From NCBI GenBank assembly GCA_039819065.1, contig JBCBSS010000007.1, forward strand, positions 1-64,000: DNA of 64,000 nucleotides, given 5' to 3'. Positions 17,789-26,152 of this stretch are shown piece by piece. The translations under genes and the position numbers were made by a program. The notes beneath the pieces were generated by a model. That model saw nothing but the letters and a program-made list of their open reading frames with translations, searched no databases and was not told where the DNA came from. The stretch is from JBCBSS01 sp039819065 (GTDB taxonomy: Bacteria; Bacteroidota; Bacteroidia; Cytophagales; Cyclobacteriaceae). The stretch's first letter is position 1. Each line of letters starts with the position of its first letter.

Positions 17789-18813
17789 TCTTTAAATTCC
17801 GATGACTTAAGCAAGTCTATGGTTGAATTGAGTTGATCATCGTCTATTTCAAGGTGGGTAACAAATCGTACTTCTTTTGGGCCAAAAGGTACCGCTTTCA
17901 CATTATAACTATCTAATGCCTCAATAAAGGCATTCGAGGTCAATCCTTCACTTAATTCAAAAATTACAATGTTGGTATCGACTGGTAGTACGCTGTTTAC
18001 GAACTCTAAATCATTAATCGCCTTGCCCAAAACACGTGCCCTGCTATGATCTTCTGCCAAACGCTCAACGTGATTGTCAAGGGCGTAAATGCCCGCTGCT
18101 GCCAGATAGCCAGCCTGACGCATACCACCGCCAAAAACTTTTCTCATTCTCCTGGCTTTTCTGGAGAGACTATTTTTAAAAAGCAGCACTGAACCAACTG
18201 GTGCACCCAATCCTTTAGATAGGCATACAGAAATGGTATCAAAATATTGCCCATATAGCGAAGGGTCTTCGTTGCTCTCAGCAAGTGCATTGAAAACCCT
18301 GGCACCATCCAGGTGGAGGCTGAGGCCATTTTCTTTGCAAGCTGAGGCAATAACCGCTATTTGATCCATTGTATAGAAACAACCACCGCCTTTGTTTACT
18401 GTATTTTCTAATCCCACGACAGAAGTAGTTGGAAAGTGAACGTCGTCTGGGTTGATGCCAGATAGTATTTCCTCAGCATTGAGAATTCCTCTATTCCCGT
18501 CTAAAAGCTTAAAGGAAACGCCACTGTTTCCGGGCGCACCTCCACCTTCGTATTTATAAATATGAGCACCGCTGTAGCATATTATTTCGTCGTAAGGCTG
18601 AGTAAGTATGTTGACAGCAATTTGGTTGGTCATGGTGCCAGAAGGGCAGAACAGGCCTTCATCCATACCGAATATAGCAGCGCACTTCTCTTCTAAAGCC
18701 TTGATCGTAGGATCTTCATTAAAGACATCATCACCTACCTGTGCATTCATCATGGCTTCAAGCATACCATGGGTAGGCTTTGTAACAGTATCGCTACGTA
18801 AATCGACAATCAT
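17767..18813 (-). CDS. ltaE: Low-specificity L-threonine aldolase (GntG-type)
   Basis: A 348-residue fold-type I PLP enzyme: DLRSDTVTKPTHGML at the start, PSGTMTNQ (57-64), LHLDGARVFNA with D169 and the PLP lysine K200 in SVCLSKGLGAPVGS. It splits L-threonine and allo-threonine to glycine and acetaldehyde in the cytoplasm. Length is normal. It converges with, and overlaps by 22 nt, the EamA transporter gene. Confidence 0.93.
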   Translation of the reverse strand: MIVDLRSDTVTKPTHGMLEAMMNAQVGDDVFNEDPTIKALEEKCAAIFGMDEGLFCPSGTMTNQIAVNILTQPYDEIICYSGAHIYKYEGGGAPGNSGVSFKLLDGNRGILNAEEILSGINPDDVHFPTTSVVGLENTVNKGGGCFYTMDQIAVIASACKENGLSLHLDGARVFNALAESNEDPSLYGQYFDTISVCLSKGLGAPVGSVLLFKNSLSRKARRMRKVFGGGMRQAGYLAAAGIYALDNHVERLAEDHSRARVLGKAINDLEFVNSVLPVDTNIVIFELSEGLTSNAFIEALDSYNVKAVPFGPKEVRFVTHLEIDDDQLNSTIDLLKSSEFKDHLLLTK

Positions 18814-18890
18814 ATTGAGCTAATTAAAATTTCGAACTCAATATACAAACAATCTTATGGAGAAGTAGCGATAGACAAGTGGATGTAGAA

Positions 18891-18919
18891 GTGGAATACA
18901 GTTTCATACTGCATTCCAC
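18891..18919 (-). terminator. Hairpin downstream of the DUF1573 gene
   Basis: GTGGAATaCAGT and ACTGcATTCCAC form an 11-bp stem with one mismatch around a 5-nt loop. The following T tract on the minus strand is short, so termination is likely but not certain. Confidence 0.6.
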
Positions 18920-18929
18920 ATAGACAATA

Positions 18930-19349
18930 TTAGTCTGTGACTACTTCACCAAAAATCTCAAGCTTGATCTGCTCATCTTCTAGATTTGTAGTGACAGTTA
19001 CCGTTTTATGAAAGGCGCCTGCTTTGGCTGCGTTGAACGTAGCTTTGACGAAACCAACCTCACCAGGTGCAATCATATCACTTGAATATTCTGTAACGGT
19101 ACACCCGCAAGACCCCTGTGCTTTTAAAACAAGTAGTGGGGTGTCGCTGGTATTCTTGAATTTAAAAATTCTAGAGACAGGTTGATTTTGGACGATTTTT
19201 CCAAAATCGAAAGTTTTACCTTCTGTCCAGGTGATTGCAGAACTATAAGTGGTTTCTAAAGCCTTGGTAGAGGCAAGCATAGCGATTTCCTGACCACGAA
19301 GCGTGGTAACGGCGGAGATCAGAATGATAAATAGCATTATCTTTTTCAT
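18930..19349 (-). CDS. DUF1573 domain secreted protein
   Basis: The 139-residue protein has a signal peptide (cleavage after about TTLRGQE) and one DUF1573 Ig-like domain: FDFGKIVQNQPVSRIFKFKNTSDTPLLVL, then the hallmark SCGCTVTEYS and PGEVGFVKATFN. The domain is common on the surface of Bacteroidota, often as a building block of larger proteins, but its role is unknown. It is divergent from the RprXY-like pair, so the direct repeats at 19428-19468 could serve both. Confidence 0.9.
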   Translation of the reverse strand: MKKIMLFIILISAVTTLRGQEIAMLASTKALETTYSSAITWTEGKTFDFGKIVQNQPVSRIFKFKNTSDTPLLVLKAQGSCGCTVTEYSSDMIAPGEVGFVKATFNAAKAGAFHKTVTVTTNLEDEQIKLEIFGEVVTD

Positions 19350-19427
19350 AGTGTTTCATTTTTAAATTGAAAGAAAGATTTAGCTCCATGGAACGATACA
19401 AACATCGCCACCTTGATCTCAAAAGGC

Positions 19428-19468
19428 TGTTAATGAATTCCTAATAATTGTTAATGAGATGTTAAAGA
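19428..19468. promoter_or_regulatory. Phased direct repeats, probable OmpR-type regulator sites
   Basis: TGTTAATGA occurs at 19428-19436 and 19449-19457 and TGTTAAAGA at 19460-19468, with a degenerate TCCTAATAA at 19439. The offsets are 0, 11, 21 and 32 bp, close to whole helical turns on one DNA face. This is the geometry of OmpR/PhoB-type binding, just upstream of a kinase/OmpR-type regulator operon. Confidence 0.6.
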
Positions 19469-19532
19469 TGGGAACGATAGCCGTTTTCTGTCTATTTTTA
19501 GCTTCCAATACAGTCAGAAGGGAATACAGTAG

Positions 19533-20801
19533 ATGAAGCGGAGTACTTTCAGATTAATCATAGTATTAGCCACACTTTCCATCATAGGCATTACAATCAC
19601 ACAGATCTATTGGGTGAGAAGGGCTTTCGGCATGAGAGAAAATCAATTCGATAGGGATGTTAATGTGGCGCTGTTCAATGTAGCCAATAAGTTTTTCGAA
19701 CTCAAGCACACTCCTGTACCATTCAATAACCCGGTCAAGCAATTATCATCTAACTACTATGTCGTCATGGTAAACGATGAGATAGATGCCAACCTCTTGG
19801 AGTTTTTATTGAAGTCAGAATTTGAAAAGAAAAGTATTGACTTCGACTTCGAATATGGCATTTATAATTGTGAAAGTGATCAGATGGTCTACGGCAATTA
19901 CGTTGCCCTGACCGAAACCGGCTCAAAGGGCAAAGAACAAGCAATTCTACCTAAATGGGAAAAGCAAAGCTATTATTTCGGCGTCCAGTTTCCAGCCAAG
20001 GAAGCCAATCTCATCAATAGAATGGGTATTTGGGTTTTTTCCTCAGCTGTTTTGCTTTTGGTGATTATCTTCTTTGCTTATGCGCTTTTCGTCATTCTAA
20101 AGCAGAAAAGACTGTCGGAAGTACAGAAGGATTTTATCAATAATATGACCCATGAATTCAAGACACCCATTTCTACCATCGCCATTTCTTCTGAAGTGCT
20201 GAAGAATCCGGCCATCGTCAAAACACCTGAAAGATTATTGAACTATGCCACCATTATTCAAGATGAAAGCCAACGGTTGAAGAAACAGGTGGAAAGAGTA
20301 CTACAAATGGCTACCCTCGATAAAGAAGAAGTGAACTTGAAGAAAGAGGTCATTGACATGCATGAAATTATCCAGAAGGCGATTGACAATGTGACGCTAA
20401 CGCTGGAAGAAAGGTCGGGTAAGATAACCTGTGATCTGAATGCTTCAAACGCTGAAATCAAAGCCGATAAGCTGCATACGACGAATATGATCTATAATTT
20501 GTTAGATAACGCTGTCAAGTATTGCAAAGACGCACCCTTTATTGCTATTCAGACTAAAAATGAACGAAATGGTGTTGTCATTTCTATTAAAGACAATGGT
20601 ATTGGAATTGCACCCGAATATCAAAAAAAGGTTTTTGACAAATTCTATCGGGTTCCAACGGGCAATATTCACGATGTGAAAGGCTTTGGGTTAGGTCTTA
20701 ATTATGTCAGCCTAATGGTGAAGTCGCATGGCGGCGAGGTGCGGCTTGAAAGCGAAGAAGGACAAGGCAGTGAATTTCAAATTTATCTACCTAGTGCATA
20801 A
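19533..20801 (+). CDS. Sensor histidine kinase, RprX-like
   Basis: The 422-residue protein has two membrane segments (about 8-28 and 166-190) enclosing a periplasmic domain of about 135 residues, then HisKA with H207 in INNMTHEFKTPISTIAIS, the N box MIYNLLDNAVKYC and G boxes IKDNGIGIAP and GFGLGLNYV. The N-terminal ITQIYWVRRAFGM form is typical of the RprX-type kinases of Bacteroidota. Its stop shares one base with the start of the response regulator gene (TAATG). Confidence 0.93.
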   Translation: MKRSTFRLIIVLATLSIIGITITQIYWVRRAFGMRENQFDRDVNVALFNVANKFFELKHTPVPFNNPVKQLSSNYYVVMVNDEIDANLLEFLLKSEFEKKSIDFDFEYGIYNCESDQMVYGNYVALTETGSKGKEQAILPKWEKQSYYFGVQFPAKEANLINRMGIWVFSSAVLLLVIIFFAYALFVILKQKRLSEVQKDFINNMTHEFKTPISTIAISSEVLKNPAIVKTPERLLNYATIIQDESQRLKKQVERVLQMATLDKEEVNLKKEVIDMHEIIQKAIDNVTLTLEERSGKITCDLNASNAEIKADKLHTTNMIYNLLDNAVKYCKDAPFIAIQTKNERNGVVISIKDNGIGIAPEYQKKVFDKFYRVPTGNIHDVKGFGLGLNYVSLMVKSHGGEVRLESEEGQGSEFQIYLPSA

Positions 20802-21514
20802 TGGACCAGTCAGTTAAAATACTTTTAGTTGAAGATGATGCTAACCTGGGTTTTGTCATCAAGGACAACCTGCAGGTGAAAGGGTATGATATTACCTTAA
20901 CCACAGATGGACTGAAAGGTCTGGAAGCTTTCAATAAAGCTAGCTATGATCTATGCATATTGGATGTGATGATGCCTCAAAAGGATGGCTTTTCACTAGC
21001 AGAGGATATTAGAAATAAAGATGAGATGGTGCCTATACTTTTTCTCACGGCCAAGTCCATGCAAGAAGATAGACTCAACGGGTTTAGAGTTGGCGGTGAT
21101 GATTATATCACCAAACCATTCAGTATTGAGGAGCTTATACTACGGATAGAAGTCTTTTTGAAAAGGACCAGATCACATGCGTCGAATAGCCAAGCCGATA
21201 TCCCTACCATTCATGCTATAGGAAGTTATCATTTTAACCCCTCCAAACTTTTGCTTTCAAGGGAAGGGACCGAAAGGGCACTGACCCAAAAAGAGGCTGA
21301 TATACTTTGTGTCTTCTGTGAAAGAAATACAGAAATATTAAAGAGAGAGTTTATACTCAAAACTGTGTGGGGAGAGGATGACTATTTTCTAGGACGGAGT
21401 TTGGATGTATTTATTTCAAAGCTTAGAAAGTATTTGAAGGATGATCCTAGTGTAGAGATAGTCAACTATCATGGCGTCGGATTCAAACTAGAAGTGAATC
21501 ATTCTGAAAAATAA
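20801..21514 (+). CDS. OmpR/PhoB-family response regulator, RprY-like
   Basis: The 237-residue regulator has a receiver domain with D12/D13, phospho-acceptor D55 in LCILDVMMPQKDG and K105 in DYITKPF, and a winged helix C-terminal domain (about 140-235; LTQKEADIL, VWGEDDYFLGRSLDVFISKLRKYL). It is translationally coupled to the kinase. The phased repeats upstream of the kinase gene are candidate autoregulatory sites. Confidence 0.94.
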   Translation: MDQSVKILLVEDDANLGFVIKDNLQVKGYDITLTTDGLKGLEAFNKASYDLCILDVMMPQKDGFSLAEDIRNKDEMVPILFLTAKSMQEDRLNGFRVGGDDYITKPFSIEELILRIEVFLKRTRSHASNSQADIPTIHAIGSYHFNPSKLLLSREGTERALTQKEADILCVFCERNTEILKREFILKTVWGEDDYFLGRSLDVFISKLRKYLKDDPSVEIVNYHGVGFKLEVNHSEK

Positions 21515-21534
21515 GCAGGTAGAAAATCTTCAGT

Positions 21535-21882
21535 CTATTGCTGCAATGATACAATCTTATCATTAATCTCCTCGTAGAAGCTCATCTTGTCAAATAGATT
21601 CAAAATGAATCTGGTAAGCTCTCCTATTTCTAGCAAAGTGAAGTTTTTGTAAAGCATAGATAAGTGCTTGAAAGTAACCATTTCCGGATCGTATTGAAGC
21701 AAGTTAGCATATGCTATGGCTAAGGATGTTTTAACCGATTCGCTAGAATTTTGAGGGGTGTCGTCAGACTTCGCTGTTGACTGATTGTATTCAGGAAAAG
21801 CATGCTTTATTGCGCTGATAACCTTTTGAAATGATTTGCTGTTAGTTAACTCCAAGCTTTCAGCCTTTGAGATGTTACGCAT
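21535..21882 (-). CDS. Hypothetical protein, 115 residues
   Basis: The frame is open from 22038, but the upstream part is hydrophobic and phenylalanine- and leucine-rich, unlike the rest. The ATG at 21880-21882 (MRNISKAESLELTNSKSFQ) gives a more credible soluble, mostly helical protein. The sequence has an alpha-helical C-terminal half (LLQYDPEMVTFKHLSMLYKN) and no signal peptide or known motif. I do not recognise the family. It is convergent with the RprY-like gene and divergent from the pseudo-amidotransferase gene. Confidence 0.6.
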   Translation of the reverse strand: MRNISKAESLELTNSKSFQKVISAIKHAFPEYNQSTAKSDDTPQNSSESVKTSLAIAYANLLQYDPEMVTFKHLSMLYKNFTLLEIGELTRFILNLFDKMSFYEEINDKIVSLQQ

Positions 21883-22115
21883 TACATTTTTACTTTTCCA
21901 AAAAGAGGATGACAAATATAACAGATTATGGGAGGTTAGGAAAAAAAAATTGGAAAAAGGTAAACATAGCAATAACGTTGAAGTATAAGATAATAGAGGG
22001 GTGTAACTTGTTGGCTGAGTTAACCCGTTGATTATCATTTTTTTAACTAGATATTAATTTTATATAAATTTTTTTATATAAAAAATAATTTTTTAAATTG
22101 TAGAAATTTCTCACA

Positions 22116-22796
22116 ATGACATCCAAAATTAAAATTGCACTTATCGGCGATAATGTGAGTGTAGACAACTTGGAAGAGCAGGTTTTGCAACAGACAGCCA
22201 GAAAACTAAAATTGGATTGTCAGTATGACCGACTTGATTCTGATGCATTCCAAAGGTTGAGCCCAGATGACATGAGCTCATTCGATGCCTTTTGGGTTGG
22301 TTCAGGACCTTTCAAAAACGACAACGGTGTTTTTGAAGCCATAAAGTTTGCGCGAATCAACAATTTCCCTCTGCTTGCTACCTGCCTGGGTAGCAAATAC
22401 ATAGTATGGGAGTTTGCGAAAAATGTACTGGACGAAGATCCAAGAGAGTACCGAAAGTATGTCACCGTATCAGATGAAGAGACAGACCATGTTGATTTAA
22501 TTATTAAACCCAATACGTCGGCTTTCGATTGTTACACACATGATGAAGTATCCGAAGCAGTGCGCCTTCAATTCAAAATGAATGAAGAAAAGCTTAATGA
22601 GCTTTTCAGCTACAACTTTGTGTATTCGGGTGAAGATGAAGAAGGAACCACCAAGATTATTGAATTCATAGAGAATGATTTCTATCTGGCGACACTATTC
22701 TCCCCTCAATTGACACAGCGACGAAATATGACATACCCATTAGCCAAAGGCCTATTACAGGCTGCGGTTGAACACAAAAGCTATTTTGTGCATTGA
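22116..22796 (+). CDS. CTP synthase C-terminal-region-related protein (class I amidotransferase fold, incomplete triad)
   Basis: The 226-residue protein aligns by eye with the glutaminase half of PyrG: KIKIALIGDNVSVDNLE at the start, FWVGSGPFKNDNGVFEAIKFAR (59-80), the nucleophile elbow LLATCLGSKY with C90, then YNFVYSGEDEEG and FYLATLFSPQLTQRR (189-203). Class I amidotransferases need Cys-His-Glu. Here the usual FHPE is FSPQ, so His becomes S196 and Glu becomes Q198. The ATLFxPQLxxR form is what I recall for the family named CTP synthase C-terminal region-related (seleno)protein. Glutaminase activity is unlikely; function is unknown. A very AT-rich stretch precedes it. Confidence 0.75.
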   Translation: MTSKIKIALIGDNVSVDNLEEQVLQQTARKLKLDCQYDRLDSDAFQRLSPDDMSSFDAFWVGSGPFKNDNGVFEAIKFARINNFPLLATCLGSKYIVWEFAKNVLDEDPREYRKYVTVSDEETDHVDLIIKPNTSAFDCYTHDEVSEAVRLQFKMNEEKLNELFSYNFVYSGEDEEGTTKIIEFIENDFYLATLFSPQLTQRRNMTYPLAKGLLQAAVEHKSYFVH

Positions 22797-22820
22797 TGTT
22801 ATTCCGTTGTTGCTAAGCGT

Positions 22821-25421
22821 TCATTCCTGTCTCAGTGATTTCACTGGGTTTGATACCGCTGCATTATAAAGTTTGATGCTGATAGCACAAGCCCCCACAA
22901 CTATGCTGATCAATCCAGCATAAATGAATACATCCGGTTTCAAGAGTGTGCGGTAAACAAAATTGCTGAGATAATCCTGCATAACATAGTAAGCAAACGG
23001 AATGGCTATGATACATGCTATAACGATAAGCTTTGCGTATTCTCTGGAAAGTAAGAATACAATTTGAGATACTCGCGCTCCCTGAACTTTGCGTATGCCG
23101 ACCTCTTTAGAGCGTTGCTCTGCGGTATAGGAGGAAAGCCCAAATAAGCCCAGGCAGGAAATAAATATTGAAATGCCGGCCAGAATATTGACCAAGGTAT
23201 TTACCATTATCTCCACCTGATAACTGTCTTCTAGAATCGTGTCCACGAACTCATACTCATAATTCGTTTCAGGGAAAGTGGCTTTTGTAACATCATCTAT
23301 GGCCTCAATGGCCTGGACAATATCTTCTTCCGTTCTAACCATCACTACAAAAGACTGACTGGGATCTATACACGTAATGATCAGCGGTGCTATGGCCTCA
23401 TGCATATCCAGCATGTGAAAGTTTTTGACTACGCCGATGATTTCGCCATTGATACCCCAAAATGATAGGTCTTTACCTATTGGATCATCGAATCCCATTA
23501 TATCGGCGGCTACTTGATTGATGATAAAATTAGTAGAGTCGTTGAATTGGTTGTCGAATCCTCTGCCTTTCAGCATTTCCATACCCATGGTCTCAATGAA
23601 ATCTACGTCTGTGATCATGACATTTACTTCATAGCCTGTGTTAGGGTCTTTGCCTTCCCAGTTAGCAGAGCTTGTAGACCTGCCATAAGAGATTGGATTG
23701 CCAGAATTACGAGAGACTGATTTGATATGCGTTGATTTGAGAAGCTCAGTCTTGTACGCATCAAGTTTTTCTGTTTCTTCAGTAGCTATCCTCAAGGCTA
23801 GTAAGTTTTCCTTGTCCAGGCCAATGTCTTTGTTGAGCATATACCGAAGCTGCTGGGAGATTACCAAAGTACCTATAATTAAAAAGGTGGAAATGCCGAA
23901 TTGAAAAATGACCAATCCGCGTCGCATGAATAGCGCACTGACCGATTTCTTAACTTTCCCTTTAAGCGATTGAATGATATTCATGGCTGACAACAGCAGT
24001 GCAGGATAGCTCCCTGAAAGTAGCCCTACAATAACTGCAGTTCCGATGAGGAATATCCAGGTGATTGGTTCACCAAAAGGGATAAATAGGTTCTTTTCAA
24101 TCAGGTGGTTGAAAAAGGGGAGGAGTAAATGAGCGACGACCACTGCCACTAGCGTAGCAAAGGTGGAGAAGACTATAGCTTCCAGGAAAAACTGAATGGA
24201 CAAAGAAAAGCGTTGGGCACCCATGACCTTTCTTATACCCACCTCTTTAGTTCTTCGTTCTGACCGGGCGGTAGTGAGGTTCATAAAATTGATACACGCG
24301 ATCACCAATATAAAAATAGCCACTACCGTTAGAATACGGATGTAATCAATACGCCCGCCATTGACTGCACCATTGTCAAAGTTAGAATACAGGTAATAAT
24401 CCTGAAACTTGTGTACTATCAATTGTTCCATGCCAGCATTATCCGCGCCGACGGTGTGATTGGTAATTTCATCCAAAATCCGATCACCAACCGCTTTAGC
24501 TTTTTCAGGTGTCTCAGTGGTAAAATAGACGCGGAAACTGCCATTGCCCCAGTCATTCATCCATTGATTGTTGTTGATGAATTGATCCGCAGGCATGAGC
24601 CAGTCAAAATCTAATGAAGAATTTGAACCCGGATCTTCAAAAACTCCGGTAACCTTCACTTCATATTGATTATCCAACCGAATTGAAGCACCTAAGGCTG
24701 TAGATGGCCAATCTTCCCCAAACTGGCTTAGCGCTGTGCTTTTCGAAATCACAATGGCACCCAGATCATTTAATGCAGTGTTTTTGTCTCCTATAATTAA
24801 TGGGAAGGTGAACATATTTAGGAACTCGGGTGAAACAAACCGACCTTCCAGTGTCACATTATCATCGCCAGCGCCTAAGGTGCGGTCCATACGCCAACTT
24901 ACTAACGCTATTTCATCCACCTCAGGATACTCAGCTGCCATGAGATCTGCCGCAGGTTTTGGTATTGATTCAGTGGTAACTACTGCGCTCTCAGATTGCC
25001 TCATGTTTCTAAAAAGCTGATAGATCTGATTGCCATTAGTATGGAACTTATCGACGCTCACCTCATCATATACCAATAGAGTAATAAGTAAACTAGATGA
25101 AATGCCGATTATCAGTCCGAGCAAATTAAGGATAGTGTTACCCTTATACCTGAGCGCATTTCTTCGGGCAATTTTTAAGAAGTTGGATATCATGGCGTAG
25201 TTAATTACTGAATTGAAAGGTTTGAAATTTTTGATAATGCCGATGCGGAATAAGAGCAGGACGTCCAGAACAAAAAGCATCTTGGCCTTAAATCGGCTTT
25301 TCTCCAATCTGCTATCGAATAGTTCTGCCAAATCGCCCTCTACATCTTCTAATAAATCGGGATGGCAAAACCATCTCAAAAACCGCAACGGGATTTTTGG
25401 TGGTGTGCTTTGAAGGCTCAT
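22821..25421 (-). CDS. FtsX/MacB-type ABC transporter permease with permease-prefix domain
   Basis: An 866-residue permease. Residues about 10-65 form the permease prefix domain (FLRWFCHPDLLEDVEGDLAEL), then a first membrane helix near 95, a periplasmic MacB-like domain, three helices (about 365-480), a second periplasmic domain and three helices at the C-terminus with RSKEVGIRKVQGA, matching the earlier RTKEVGIRKVMGA. No ATPase is adjacent. It overlaps its PadR regulator by 4 nt. A homologous PadR/permease pair lies at 50565-53476. Confidence 0.92.
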   Translation of the reverse strand: MSLQSTPPKIPLRFLRWFCHPDLLEDVEGDLAELFDSRLEKSRFKAKMLFVLDVLLLFRIGIIKNFKPFNSVINYAMISNFLKIARRNALRYKGNTILNLLGLIIGISSSLLITLLVYDEVSVDKFHTNGNQIYQLFRNMRQSESAVVTTESIPKPAADLMAAEYPEVDEIALVSWRMDRTLGAGDDNVTLEGRFVSPEFLNMFTFPLIIGDKNTALNDLGAIVISKSTALSQFGEDWPSTALGASIRLDNQYEVKVTGVFEDPGSNSSLDFDWLMPADQFINNNQWMNDWGNGSFRVYFTTETPEKAKAVGDRILDEITNHTVGADNAGMEQLIVHKFQDYYLYSNFDNGAVNGGRIDYIRILTVVAIFILVIACINFMNLTTARSERRTKEVGIRKVMGAQRFSLSIQFFLEAIVFSTFATLVAVVVAHLLLPFFNHLIEKNLFIPFGEPITWIFLIGTAVIVGLLSGSYPALLLSAMNIIQSLKGKVKKSVSALFMRRGLVIFQFGISTFLIIGTLVISQQLRYMLNKDIGLDKENLLALRIATEETEKLDAYKTELLKSTHIKSVSRNSGNPISYGRSTSSANWEGKDPNTGYEVNVMITDVDFIETMGMEMLKGRGFDNQFNDSTNFIINQVAADIMGFDDPIGKDLSFWGINGEIIGVVKNFHMLDMHEAIAPLIITCIDPSQSFVVMVRTEEDIVQAIEAIDDVTKATFPETNYEYEFVDTILEDSYQVEIMVNTLVNILAGISIFISCLGLFGLSSYTAEQRSKEVGIRKVQGARVSQIVFLLSREYAKLIVIACIIAIPFAYYVMQDYLSNFVYRTLLKPDVFIYAGLISIVVGACAISIKLYNAAVSNPVKSLRQE

Positions 25422-25756
25422 CCGAACTTGAAGTCAAAGGCAACGGCTGGAATCGCATCCCATAGTTGTTTTCGTGCTTCCATGACCTCTTCGAGCGCTT
25501 CTTTTCCAGATTTGGTCACTTTGAAGTAGCGTTTTCGTTTTCCGCCTCTTACAGCTGTGGCTTCTCCAAACTCTGATTTAAGGAAGCCTTTTTTCTCTAA
25601 CCGGTTCAGCGCCGTTCGCATGGCGCCGACACTGACCTTACGTTTTAATCTGGTTTCTATATCTTCCTTAATGGTGATTCCATAAGCATTTTCATAGAGA
25701 ATAGCCACTGTTAGAAGTACTACTTCTTCGAACTCTCCGATCGAGTATTTACCCAT
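25418..25756 (-). CDS. PadR-family transcriptional regulator
   Basis: A 112-residue winged-helix protein: SIGEFEEVVLLTVAIL, then VGAMRTALNRLEKKGFLKSEFGEAT and the wing RGGKRKRYFKVTKSGKEAL. It probably represses its own promoter and the prefix-domain permease, whose ATG overlaps its stop. An imperfect inverted repeat at 25803-25826 lies about 50 nt upstream. The inducer is unknown. Confidence 0.92.
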   Translation of the reverse strand: MGKYSIGEFEEVVLLTVAILYENAYGITIKEDIETRLKRKVSVGAMRTALNRLEKKGFLKSEFGEATAVRGGKRKRYFKVTKSGKEALEEVMEARKQLWDAIPAVAFDFKFG

Positions 25757-25802
25757 CTGATTGATTTAAATCTAATTGTAATTAAAATATAAAAATCCTA
25801 AA

Positions 25803-25826
25803 CGTAATCTTTATAGGAAAGTTACG
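25803..25826. promoter_or_regulatory. Imperfect inverted repeat upstream of padR 1
   Basis: CGTAATCTTT (25803-25812) and AAAGTTACG (25818-25826) are reverse complements apart from one bulged base, with a 5-nt spacer. By position it could be a PadR operator. Confidence 0.35.
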
Positions 25827-25917
25827 AATCTACCAGATGCTGATACACTAATGTGTCAGGGATAACACCGTATTTTGTCGTTAGGAAATGATTTTTTGGG
25901 AGAATGGTAGGGAAAGA

Positions 25918-25949
25918 AAAAAGGTGAAACTGTATCTAGTCTCACCTTT
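25918..25949 (-). terminator. Terminator of tRNA-Arg
   Basis: On the minus strand AAAGGTGA (25949-25942) pairs with TCACCTTT (25927-25920), extended by an inner ACT/AGT pairing, and is followed by a run of T. Confidence 0.85.
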
Positions 25950-25952
25950 CTG

Positions 25953-26026
25953 TGAACTCGGAGGGAGTCGAACCCCCAACCTCCTGGGCCGTAACCAGGT
26001 GCTCTATCCAGTTAAGCTACGAGTCC
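25953..26026 (-). tRNA. tRNA-Arg (anticodon ACG)
   Basis: A 74-nt tRNA. The acceptor stem pairs GGACTCG with CGAGTTC, discriminator A. The anticodon stem-loop is CCTGG-TTACGGC-CCAGG with ACG (plus-strand 25990-25992), and the T-loop is TTCGACT. CCA is not encoded. The A34 is presumably edited to inosine by TadA to read CGU, CGC and CGA. Confidence 0.97.
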
Positions 26027-26105
26027 ATCCAAAATTGGAGTGCAAATGTAAATAATTATTCATCTGAAAAAAAGGCATTGCAGTTCATACTTCTTTAAAA
26101 AAACT

Positions 26106-26113
26106 TATATTTG
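26106..26113 (+). promoter_or_regulatory. Probable -7 element before the barrel protein gene
   Basis: TATATTTG matches TAnnTTTG and lies 39 nt upstream of the ATG. The nearest upstream TTG (26078-26080) is 25 nt away, longer than ideal. Confidence 0.4.
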
Positions 26114-26152
26114 CCAGCTACAATAAAACAAGGGGCATTCTGTTAATCAACT

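Noticed and set aside
21883..22038. Upstream extension of the 115-residue hypothetical gene
   Set aside because: It is hydrophobic and phenylalanine-rich and includes an AT-rich region, unlike the rest; the inner ATG is a better start.
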